From Chitinophagaceae bacterium (lineage in GTDB: Bacteria > Bacteroidota > Bacteroidia > Chitinophagales > REEL01): a stretch of DNA of 64,000 bases. The position numbers and the translations under genes are program-made. The DNA lies in assembly GCA_007695095.1 (NCBI GenBank), contig REEL01000118.1, positions 1 to 64,000 of the forward strand, in the 5' to 3' direction. Below are positions 1-7,559 of this stretch, piece after piece. How positions within the stretch are numbered: the stretch's first letter is position 1; the number at the start of each line of letters is the position of its first letter. The notes under the pieces are model-generated. The model made no database searches. It saw nothing but the letters and a program-made list of their open reading frames with translations, and was not told where the DNA came from.

Positions 1-200
1 CTGTCTGCAATCTTTAGCGTTTCAGTTTTATGTTTTTTGTCAATTGGGCTTTTAGGTTTCTCAAAAATGTAAAGCCCTAAAAATTCCCTGCGTGTGGGTT
101 CGCCTGTTTCGGGGTGTGGAATAGCCGGGTAAAAATCTAAATACAGGCTTTGCCGTCCTTTGCTTATTTTCTTATGTCTTAATGTTACTTTAACTGCCAT
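1..200 (-). CDS. Tyrosine-type site-specific integrase, N-terminal part (cut by window edge)
   Basis: The reading frame opens with ATG at 200 and runs off the left edge, giving 66 residues that begin MAVKVTLRHKKISKGRQSLY. The ISKG(R)QSLYLDFYP start, a TGEPTRREF stretch, and the lysine-rich K-SPIDKKHKTET segment are typical of the Arm DNA-binding domain that opens bacteroidete tyrosine recombinases. Such enzymes integrate and excise mobile elements by recombining short att sites. The catalytic domain lies outside the window and cannot be judged. The gene follows the HTH gene at 261-815 on the same strand, as expected for an excisionase-integrase pair beside an attachment site. Confidence 0.85.
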   Translation of the reverse strand, partial: MAVKVTLRHKKISKGRQSLYLDFYPAIPHPETGEPTRREFLGLYIFEKPKSPIDKKHKTETLKIAD

Positions 201-260
201 TGTCATTTATAATTTAGTTACTAAAGTTACTTTTGTTACTCTCTGAAACAATCTTATTTT

Positions 261-815
261 TTACGTTAATAGTTTTTCAATAATCGGTTTTGGAACATAG
301 GCGTATTTACCTTTTTTTATTTTAGGTATGCTGTTCCTTTTAATCAATTCGTAAAGTGCTTTTTCTGAAATGCCGTATTCGTTCTGTACTTCAGAAAGAT
401 TTAAACAATCTGAAATTTCATAAAGTACCGGCTTTGGCTTTTTTATGGGTTTAGGCTTTGGCTGTTCCAGTAGTTTCATTAATTCGTTTTTCTTAACCCT
501 TGTCAATCTCTCTGAAAGATTTACTGCTTTTAGAGTGCCATTATTAATTAGCCGGTAAGCTGTTCTTATTGAGCAGCCTATTAAAATTGAAACGTCCTTT
601 ACCGTTAGAATTTCTTTTTCTTTCAATTCTGTAATAGGACGGGTTTTTATTTTGATAGTTTCAGCATTTGACTTTTGTACCTTTTCTGCTCTTATCCGGG
701 CTTTACTCACTAATGTTCCGCAACGCTTAGAACAATACTTTGTAACGGTGGTACGGGCTGTAAATTCCGTTCCGCAATGCTGACAAATACGCTGTATCTT
801 AATATTAGAACTCAT
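261..815 (-). CDS. Zinc-ribbon plus double helix-turn-helix protein, excisionase-like
   Basis: This is a 184-residue protein. Residues 11-32 carry a CxxC...CxxxC zinc-ribbon-like motif (CQHCGTEF then YCSKRC). Residues about 66-115 form a MerR/excisionase-type helix-turn-helix (LTVKDVSILIGCSIRTAYRL). A second, weaker HTH at about 135-184 (LSEVQNEYGISEKALYELI) follows a Pro/Lys-rich linker. In Bacteroidota, proteins of this kind sit next to tyrosine integrases and probably act as recombination directionality factors or regulators. Only about 60 nt separate it from the integrase start. The iterated GGTACAA sites just upstream (891-935) are its most plausible binding sites. The role is inferred from domains and context. 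Confidence 0.75.
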   Translation of the reverse strand: MSSNIKIQRICQHCGTEFTARTTVTKYCSKRCGTLVSKARIRAEKVQKSNAETIKIKTRPITELKEKEILTVKDVSILIGCSIRTAYRLINNGTLKAVNLSERLTRVKKNELMKLLEQPKPKPIKKPKPVLYEISDCLNLSEVQNEYGISEKALYELIKRNSIPKIKKGKYAYVPKPIIEKLLT

Positions 816-890
816 TAAGTAGCTTTAAGTATCATTAGTATAAAATAAGTGTAATTAAGTGCCATAATTTCACCAAAAAATAGCTGATTT

Positions 891-935
891 TTGTACCTCA
901 ACTAATCGGGTACAACAAAGGTACAAATTTGTACC
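891..935. promoter_or_regulatory. Iterated GGTACAA/TTGTACC heptamers, likely protein-binding array
   Basis: Four copies of the heptamer GGTACAA occur in 45 nt: inverted at 891-897, direct at 909-915 and 920-926, and inverted at 929-935. The last two merge into a perfect 16-bp palindrome (920-935). The two direct copies are 11 bp apart, one helical turn. The array lies between the excisionase-like gene and the mnmE end. It could be recombinase arm sites, excisionase sites, or an operator for the HTH gene. Confidence 0.6.
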
Positions 936-981
936 CAATAAACACATATTAATACAAAATAAACAGATAATTAAAAGCAAT

Positions 982-1008
982 AAAAAAAGCCCTTAATTAA
1001 AGGCTTTT
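982..1008 (-). terminator. Intrinsic terminator downstream of mnmE
   Basis: Read on the minus strand, AAAAGCC and GGCTTTT form a 7-bp stem (985-991 with 1002-1008). The stem continues into a run of seven T residues, the classic intrinsic-terminator form. It lies about 45 nt past the mnmE stop and would end the minus-strand mnmE transcript before it enters the mobile-element genes. Confidence 0.65.
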
Positions 1009-1051
1009 AGTAAGTTTATTAATTGTTTGTTCTTTGGTTGTTTTGTAGCGG

Positions 1052-1069
1052 TTACTTTCCAATGCAAAA
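1052..1069 (-). other. Putative attachment site (att) at the 3' end of mnmE
   Basis: The last 18 bases of mnmE (minus strand TTTTGCATTGGAAAGTAA, encoding the invariant CIGK-stop end) abut integrase and excisionase-like genes. The same gene end is the known target of the Salmonella genomic island SGI1 integrase. A second copy at the far end of the element would lie left of the window, so the duplication cannot be confirmed here. Confidence 0.45.
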
Positions 1070-2419
1070 ATTCCTAAAAATATTCTCAAGCAGGTCGTCT
1101 GTTGATACACTGCCGGTTATCTCTCCCAAATTATTGAGGGCGCTTTTAATATCAAAAGCTACTAATTCTCCGGAACGATCCTCAAGCAAACCTTCTATAG
1201 ATGCGTCTATAGCTTCTCCGGCTTTAGCAAGGGCTTCATAATGGCGTACATTGGAAAGTATATGGCTGCCGGCTTCTCTCTTCATCGCAGCGACCTGCTG
1301 ATAGAGATGTTCTTTTAAGGCCTCGACACTTTCTTTTTCAGTTTTTGAAATATATAATACTTCATGACTGACTTTTGGCTTTAATAGCTTGTTATCAGCA
1401 ACTAAATCTTTTTTGCTTCCAACTAAAATCAATGGCGTTTCCGTATTTTTTTTCAACAAACTGATGTCTTTTAAAACATCCTCCTCCGTGGAGGTCGATA
1501 AATCAAAAAGATAAATACAAATGTTTGCCAGTTCTACTTTTTTAAGGGCACGCTCAACTCCCTGCTTTTCGATTTTGTCAGTGGTGTCTCTGATACCTGC
1601 CGTATCCACAAAACGAAACAAAATACCTTTGATATTTATCTGTTCCTCAATCGTGTCGCGGGTAGTTCCGGCAATTTCAGAAACAATTGCTCTTTCTTCC
1701 TGTAAAATGGCATTTAAAAGAGTGGATTTCCCGGCATTAGGCCTGCCGGCAATAACGGTAGCTACTCCATTTTTAATGGCATTCCCATATTCAAAAGAAG
1801 CCATCAGGCTAAGAATAATTTCTTTTATTTCCCTCAATAGCTTCACCAACTGATCCCGGTCGGCAAACTCAACATCTTCCTCACTAAAGTCTAATTCCAA
1901 CTCCAACAAAGAAGCAAACTTTATGAGCTCTTCACGGAGTTGGGTAATTTGATTTGAAAAGTCACCTCTCAGCTGTTGCAATGCAATTTTATGAGAAGCA
2001 CCGGACTGAGAAGCTATCAGGTCAGCAACTGCCTCTGATTGGGCGAGGTCCATTTTGCCATTCATAAAAGCACGAAAAGTAAATTCTCCCGGTTGTGCAA
2101 TTCGAGCCCCTTTTCTGACTATCAGCTCCAATAATCGCTTCATAATGTATGGCGAACCATGACAACTAATTTCTGCAATATCTTCGCCGGTATAAGAGGC
2201 CGGATTTTTAAAAATACTGACTAATACCTCATCTATTATTTCTTTTCCATCTTTTATCAATCCAAATAAAATGCTGTGGCTTTTTGCTTCAGTGGGTTTT
2301 TTTCCGCTAAAAATTTCATCCACTATACGAAAAGTATCTGCTCCCGAAATTCGAATAACTCCTACCGCACCGGTTCCTTCCGGAGTAATTGGTGCTGCTA
2401 TGGTGTCTGTATTGTCCAA
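1052..2419 (-). CDS. mnmE: tRNA modification GTPase MnmE
   Basis: At 455 residues this has the usual length. With MnmG it builds the 5-carboxymethylaminomethyl group on wobble uridine 34 of certain tRNAs. Residues 1-120 are the formyl-tetrahydrofolate-binding domain. A helical domain follows, interrupted by a Ras-like G domain whose P-loop GRPNAGKST is at about 225-233, with DTAG near 272. The C-terminal FCIGK carries the Cys of the family's conserved end. The start MDNTDTIAAPITPEG fits the family. The stop codon borders the mobile-element genes, and the intact CIGK end agrees with an integration that restores the coding sequence. Confidence 0.97.
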   Translation of the reverse strand: MDNTDTIAAPITPEGTGAVGVIRISGADTFRIVDEIFSGKKPTEAKSHSILFGLIKDGKEIIDEVLVSIFKNPASYTGEDIAEISCHGSPYIMKRLLELIVRKGARIAQPGEFTFRAFMNGKMDLAQSEAVADLIASQSGASHKIALQQLRGDFSNQITQLREELIKFASLLELELDFSEEDVEFADRDQLVKLLREIKEIILSLMASFEYGNAIKNGVATVIAGRPNAGKSTLLNAILQEERAIVSEIAGTTRDTIEEQINIKGILFRFVDTAGIRDTTDKIEKQGVERALKKVELANICIYLFDLSTSTEEDVLKDISLLKKNTETPLILVGSKKDLVADNKLLKPKVSHEVLYISKTEKESVEALKEHLYQQVAAMKREAGSHILSNVRHYEALAKAGEAIDASIEGLLEDRSGELVAFDIKSALNNLGEITGSVSTDDLLENIFRNFCIGK

Positions 2420-2437
2420 GCTTTTTTTATTTAAAAT

Positions 2438-4228
2438 TTAAAAAGGAAATAAAATCGGCAGCATAATCGTGGCTACTATCCAGTAAATCAATGCCAAAGG
2501 GACTCCTACTTTCATGAAATCAAAAAATTTGTAGTTCCCTGCTCCGTAAACCATAGTATTTGTCTGATAGCCCACAGGCGTCATAAAACTTGCTGATGCA
2601 GCAAAAGCAACCGCCATTAAAAAGGGCACCGGACTAACTCCAAACTCATATGATATAGCAATTGCTATCGGGGCTATCAACACAGCACTTGCATTGTTTG
2701 ACATAGCCTCAGTTAACAAACTTGTTAGCAAATAAATAGCAGACAATACAAAAATTGGCCCCAAATCCCCAACATGACTTACTATTCCATCTGCCAGAAA
2801 TTTTGCCGTTCCGGATTCCTGCATGGCAACGCCCAAACTCAGTGCTCCGGCTAAGAGAAAAATTACTTTCCACTCAATAGACTGATAAGCCTGAGTGACA
2901 CTTATACAAGATGATAAAATCAACAACAGGCAACCTACAATAGCGCTAACCATAATATTCATTCCCAAAGTAGCGGAAATGACCACTCCGGCAATAATGG
3001 ATACCGCAAAAAACACTTTTTTAGGGTTGTAGGTAGGTACATCTTCCTCTGACAAAATCAAAAAAGGTCTGCCACGGGTAACCACAAAATCTTTAAACCC
3101 AAGTAATCTTTCTTTTTGCACTTCCAACAAAAGCGTATCTCCACTCTTTAATTCAAGGTTTCCGAGATTTTCTCTTACAATTTCTCCCCGGTTTCGAATA
3201 GCCAGTGCAGTAGCTCCGTATCTATTTCTAAAGTCACTTTTTTTAAGTGTGGATCCAACCAACTCAGAATTCGGTGGCAATATCGCTTCCAAAAGTGTCA
3301 GCTCATCACTTCTTAATTCCTTATCTCCAAATTTAATATCTGTTTTTAAGGCTATATGCTCACGTTTTTGAATTTTTTTCAATTCATCGACATTGCATTT
3401 GATTTTTAAAATATCCCCTTCCTGCAAAATAAATACAGGCGAAGGAAAGGTGTGCTTGCCTTTATTTCTTTCTAACTCCAGCACTTCTATATCCAGATCT
3501 TTCATCAGAGGGGATAAATAAATTGGTTTGCCTATGGAAGGCGCACCTTCGAGTATAACTATTTCGGTAAGATATTCCCCTAAACCGAATTTGTCTGTAA
3601 GGTCTTCATCCGCTTGCCTGTCCGGAATTAACTTTACCCCTACAAATACCATATATATAAGACCGATGATAAAAAAAATGATCCCCATGGGAGCCATTTG
3701 GAACATACTAAAAGGCTGCTCCCCGTATTGTACAGCAATTCCGCTAACCAATATGTTTGTAGATGTTCCGATTAATGTGCAAACACCACCAAAAATAGAA
3801 GCAAAGGATAATGGAATTAAAAATTTAGAGCTGCTGATGCCTGATTTTTTTGCTGCCGTAATCACTAAAGGGATGAATATTGCAACTACAGGTGTATTAT
3901 TTATAAATGCCGAAATAACCCCTACCGTAATCATCATGACCAATAGGGCAAACCAGAAATTCTTCAGGAAAAGTTTACTGAGCATAACACCCAAATTGCT
4001 GACGGCTCCCGTCTTAAAGAGCCCCGCAGCTAAAATAAACATGGCAGCAACTGTAATGGTTGCCGTATTGCTAAAACCCGACACTCCTTGCTCCGGACTA
4101 ATGATACCGGTAAGTATCAAGGTAGCCATAATTAATATTGCAACCAAATCTATAGGCAACTTTTCAGAAGCAAATAGTATAATGGCAAGAATTAAAATAA
4201 TAAGGACTATGGCAATCTCAAAAGTCAT
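2438..4228 (-). CDS. SLC13/DASS-family anion transporter with two TrkA-C (RCK_C) domains
   Basis: This 596-residue inner-membrane protein has two blocks of hydrophobic helices (about 1-200 and 400-596), each with the family's re-entrant Asn-rich signature (AFINNTPVVAIFIP; AMSNNASAVLIAPIA). Between them lie two cytoplasmic RCK_C/TrkA_C domains at about 205-375. This layout is that of the divalent anion:sodium symporter superfamily, which moves sulfate, dicarboxylates or similar anions. The substrate cannot be read from sequence. It is 18 nt upstream of mnmE on the same strand and may share its transcript. Confidence 0.85.
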   Translation of the reverse strand: MTFEIAIVLIILILAIILFASEKLPIDLVAILIMATLILTGIISPEQGVSGFSNTATITVAAMFILAAGLFKTGAVSNLGVMLSKLFLKNFWFALLVMMITVGVISAFINNTPVVAIFIPLVITAAKKSGISSSKFLIPLSFASIFGGVCTLIGTSTNILVSGIAVQYGEQPFSMFQMAPMGIIFFIIGLIYMVFVGVKLIPDRQADEDLTDKFGLGEYLTEIVILEGAPSIGKPIYLSPLMKDLDIEVLELERNKGKHTFPSPVFILQEGDILKIKCNVDELKKIQKREHIALKTDIKFGDKELRSDELTLLEAILPPNSELVGSTLKKSDFRNRYGATALAIRNRGEIVRENLGNLELKSGDTLLLEVQKERLLGFKDFVVTRGRPFLILSEEDVPTYNPKKVFFAVSIIAGVVISATLGMNIMVSAIVGCLLLILSSCISVTQAYQSIEWKVIFLLAGALSLGVAMQESGTAKFLADGIVSHVGDLGPIFVLSAIYLLTSLLTEAMSNNASAVLIAPIAIAISYEFGVSPVPFLMAVAFAASASFMTPVGYQTNTMVYGAGNYKFFDFMKVGVPLALIYWIVATIMLPILFPF

Positions 4229-4433
4229 ATATGGCTTTCTTAAAAGCTAAAAGTACAAACAAGCCGTTAATTATTTTATATTCAACCCAAGTTGTTTTAA
4301 ATATCTCTTTACTTCATTTATTCATTTTAACGCAAAACATGCATTCTAAAGGTTTAAAACTCTTTTAGATTATAAATAAAGTATTGCGAAATCAGAAAAG
4401 TGAAAAATTTGAGTCCATTCATTTAAATGACTA

Positions 4434-4874
4434 TCAGGCTTTACTTTCATCCTTTTGGCGGGGTATCAATTTTGTCATCACGCAGCGGGTTTTATTATCT
4501 TTAATGTAGAAGCTGACAACATCCATGATAGAGTAGATCAATTTCAAGCCCAAACCGCCTTTTTGTTTTTCAACAATTATATCTGAAAGGGCTTTTTCTT
4601 TTTTATCATCCTCATGAATATCAAAATAACCACAATTTATCATTTCGATTCTTATTTTATCTTTCAGGTATAAAATATCGATTTGAACATTTTGACGGGG
4701 GTCCTGATGGTTTCCGTGAATAATTGCATTTGCCAAAGCTTCATCTACAGCCAAAACAATTTGATTTTGCTGAGATTCATCTATGGGCAGGTCTGAAATG
4801 AATTTCTTTAACAAATCCCTGACCTCTGATTGAGTTGCTGTTGAGCAGATTGTAGTTATGTGTGCTTTCATCAA
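4434..4874 (-). CDS. RsbW/SpoIIAB-like anti-sigma ATP-binding kinase
   Basis: This 146-residue GHKL-type ATPase has an N-box VDEALANAIIHGN at about 43-55 and a G-box GGLGLKLI at about 110-117, the ATP site of the HATPase_c_2 family. In partner switching, such kinases phosphorylate a STAS-domain antagonist and bind a sigma factor or other target. It is last in a minus-strand run RsbU-like, STAS, RsbW-like, so all three parts of the switch are present. No sigma factor gene is nearby, so the output is unknown. Confidence 0.85.
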   Translation of the reverse strand: MMKAHITTICSTATQSEVRDLLKKFISDLPIDESQQNQIVLAVDEALANAIIHGNHQDPRQNVQIDILYLKDKIRIEMINCGYFDIHEDDKKEKALSDIIVEKQKGGLGLKLIYSIMDVVSFYIKDNKTRCVMTKLIPRQKDESKA

Positions 4875-4929
4875 AAATTGCTAAGGCAAAAAAGGTTATT
4901 TTATTCAGGCTTTTTTACGTAGGAATTTT

Positions 4930-5274
4930 TTAAAAGTTTTCTTTTATATAACTTTTAGCAACAGGAATGTCAGGGCTTATTCTAAATACCTGATCCAATC
5001 CCAAAATCTCAAACACACTTTGAACGGAATTATTCAAATTACAAAAAACGATAAAGCCACCCTTTTCTTTGATGTCTTCAAAATGAGAAATAAACACTCC
5101 TAAGCCGGCTGAAGAAATATATTCGAGCTTTTCGCAATTCACTATAATACGGCACTTTTTCTCATCCAGACACTTCACAAATAAATTATCTAAGTCAATG
5201 GATGAGGAGGCGTCAAGACTTCCAATAATATTGATAAAAAAAATATTTCCATCTTCTTCTAAAACAAGTTCCAT
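4930..5274 (-). CDS. STAS-domain anti-sigma factor antagonist
   Basis: This 114-residue single-domain protein has the STAS fold pattern. Its key segment is YISSAGLGVF at about 52-61, where the Ser just before AGLG is the phosphorylation site in SpoIIAA/RsbV proteins. Unphosphorylated, it would bind the RsbW-like kinase encoded 55 nt downstream. Phosphorylation by that kinase releases it, and the SpoIIE-type phosphatase upstream would reverse this. The three adjacent genes make the functional assignment firm, although the regulated process is unknown. Confidence 0.87.
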   Translation of the reverse strand: MELVLEEDGNIFFINIIGSLDASSSIDLDNLFVKCLDEKKCRIIVNCEKLEYISSAGLGVFISHFEDIKEKGGFIVFCNLNNSVQSVFEILGLDQVFRISPDIPVAKSYIKENF

Positions 5275-5320
5275 TAGTTAAGGATTCATGATTAGTGATT
5301 TACTTAACAAGTATAAGCAA

Positions 5321-7351
5321 TTATTCTTTAAATTTAATAGCAATGACCAATAAGTCATCCTTCAGATAATTTTCCTGAGCAAAATTTTCAAGATTCTGAT
5401 CAAGCTTTGTTGTTATCTTTTTTGCTTCACTTTTGTCTGAATTTAAAAAAGATTTTTCAATTCTTTCATAGCCAAACTCCTCTCCATTAGCCGGATTATT
5501 GGTTTCCGCAAAACCATCCGTAAACAGTAAAATCACATCACCGGCAGAATAATGCTGTTCGTAAACTTTAAAATAGTTTTTATAGTCATCATTTCGAATA
5601 ATTCCTGCTCCCAAACCCTTTTCATCTAAAAAACGGTTCACCTCAGAAATATTTTCATAATATAATGCCGGACAATGCCCTGCCCGTATGTATTGAAATT
5701 TCTTTTTTGAAGGGTTTATTTTAATTATACTTAAGGTCAAAAACATATTTTTTTGAAAACATATTCCGATTCCTCTGTTTAAATGCAGCATAAACTCTTC
5801 CATTGGCAAATCAAACTGAAGCAGTGACTGAATTATTCCTTTTGCTTCAGCCATATGTATGGCAGCCGGAAGCCCTTTGCCGGTCACATCTCCTATGATT
5901 ATATACAGCTCATTTTTACTGTTTATATGGTAATCATAAAAATCTCCACCTACCTCATTGGCCTGTTTTACTACAGCATGAAAGTCTATATATTTATATT
6001 CCGGTGGCTTTTCAGGTATAAGTGAAATCTGAATTTCCTGTGCGATTTTTAATTCATTTTGCAAAACTTCCCCTTTTAATCGTTCATTCAGTAGTTCTGC
6101 ATTTTCATAAGCTAACTTTGCCTGATTAAAATAGGTATTCATCATTTGAAAACTATACTGATCAAATCTGGTTTTCTCTTCACTTACCAATACAATTTCC
6201 ATAATCATTTTCCCCTCATTTTCAAGCTTGCAATATATCATTGAAGTGTAGGGAATTTTTTCTTTACGAATGGCTGACTGTTGTTGTAAATCAAATATCA
6301 CCCAAGAATCTGTTTGCTTTTTTTTATGATAACCTTCAATAAAAGCACTTAACTTTTCTATTACTGCAAGGTTTACATTACGGGTTATCATTTTCGTATC
6401 ATTATGTCGAAGATATCTAATCCAACCTGCCTTTGCCTTACAAGCTTCAAAAGATGAATTGAATAAAAACCCAAACAAATCATAGGTTTCTTCCTTTTTC
6501 AATACCCGCTCCTGAATTGCAAACAAATTATCTATATCCTTTGCTTTCTTACGTTCACTTTTTTGAATTGGAAAATAAAAAAGCACTGCCAAAAATGAAA
6601 AAATCCCATAAAGACAACCAAAAGTAGCAGTTCCGTATATGAAAAAATTAGGGTGAAAAGCGCTTTCAAGCACAACTAAATCACTACCAACAATATAAAA
6701 ATAAAGAATACCTGCATTTACTATATTTAATGGTATAAAAAGTAAAAAAACCATTTTCATGGCATCATAATCCAGATAGTTCAGCCATTTATAATGAAAG
6801 CTAAAGTATATAGAAGAGCAAACGATTAAAACATAGTAAGTTAAATAAACCGGAAAAGGAAGGCTAAATGGAATAAAAGCCAGAAAAACAGACAGCAAAA
6901 TCAAGCTTAAAAAAAGTCTCCAGTAAATTCTTTTCTCCTCATGATTAATTAAAGCGAGCGTACCAAACATAGAGAGAACATACACCAGATAAATCACCAT
7001 CGAAAAGGTTAGAAAAACACTGATATAGTCTGTATTCATTTCCTGATAGAAAGGAAAGTTTTCCAGTGTTGGCGGCAACTGAAACAGAAGCATCAATATT
7101 AGGCCCCAAACAAGTATATTCTGTAAAAGAGCTTCTAAATTAAAAAAGTGTATTTTTCTGAAATAGTAATTTCCGGTCAGCAAAACACCGGCAAAAAAGA
7201 ACATATTAGCTATGGCCTCCAAAAAACTGTGTCCGTTTCTTCCCAAATCAAAAAATGAAACTATTTCATTCCCATACAGTAACATTCCAATGGAAGCCAC
7301 CAAGCCACATATAAAAATAAATACGTAAATAAAGCCTTTTTGAAACTTCAA
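5321..7351 (-). CDS. Membrane-anchored SpoIIE/RsbU-type PP2C serine phosphatase
   Basis: This is a 676-residue protein. The first about 265 residues contain some eight hydrophobic helices. A linker domain (about 270-430, perhaps GAF-like but not clearly recognisable) follows. The C-terminal about 230 residues form a SpoIIE phosphatase domain with VGGDFYD, GDVTGKGLPAA, FTDGFAE and a final LKDDLLVIAI, which supply the metal-binding Asp residues. It would dephosphorylate the STAS protein encoded just downstream in response to a membrane or cytosolic signal. It is first in the partner-switching operon. Confidence 0.87.
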   Translation of the reverse strand: MKFQKGFIYVFIFICGLVASIGMLLYGNEIVSFFDLGRNGHSFLEAIANMFFFAGVLLTGNYYFRKIHFFNLEALLQNILVWGLILMLLFQLPPTLENFPFYQEMNTDYISVFLTFSMVIYLVYVLSMFGTLALINHEEKRIYWRLFLSLILLSVFLAFIPFSLPFPVYLTYYVLIVCSSIYFSFHYKWLNYLDYDAMKMVFLLFIPLNIVNAGILYFYIVGSDLVVLESAFHPNFFIYGTATFGCLYGIFSFLAVLFYFPIQKSERKKAKDIDNLFAIQERVLKKEETYDLFGFLFNSSFEACKAKAGWIRYLRHNDTKMITRNVNLAVIEKLSAFIEGYHKKKQTDSWVIFDLQQQSAIRKEKIPYTSMIYCKLENEGKMIMEIVLVSEEKTRFDQYSFQMMNTYFNQAKLAYENAELLNERLKGEVLQNELKIAQEIQISLIPEKPPEYKYIDFHAVVKQANEVGGDFYDYHINSKNELYIIIGDVTGKGLPAAIHMAEAKGIIQSLLQFDLPMEEFMLHLNRGIGICFQKNMFLTLSIIKINPSKKKFQYIRAGHCPALYYENISEVNRFLDEKGLGAGIIRNDDYKNYFKVYEQHYSAGDVILLFTDGFAETNNPANGEEFGYERIEKSFLNSDKSEAKKITTKLDQNLENFAQENYLKDDLLVIAIKFKE

Positions 7352-7503
7352 TTTTTTATGTTTTTCTTATAAAGTAGCTAATTTACTATAAATATACGTT
7401 TAATAAAATTTAAAAATTGCCAATTTAAATGCAGTGAAGAATACCATCTCCCTGTTTTATTTTTCTAATAGATGTTAAAGTGCTAAAAATATATTCAATT
7501 CCT

Positions 7504-7511
7504 TAACTTTG
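7504..7511 (+). promoter_or_regulatory. Candidate Bacteroidota -7 element (TAACTTTG) for the glycosyltransferase operon
   Basis: TAACTTTG matches the bacteroidete sigma-A -7 consensus TAnnTTTG and lies about 50 nt before the ATG at 7560. A clear -33 TTG at the right spacing was not found, so this is a motif-based candidate. Confidence 0.45.
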
Positions 7512-7559
7512 CGTTCCGGCACAAATAGCCACAGCAGCTATCTCTAAACATTTGCCAGT

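Noticed and set aside
3528-4250. 240-codon open frame opposite the DASS transporter gene
   Set aside because: It is antisense to a clear family member, and its translation has no recognisable domain. Low-complexity shadow frames like this are common opposite membrane-protein genes.
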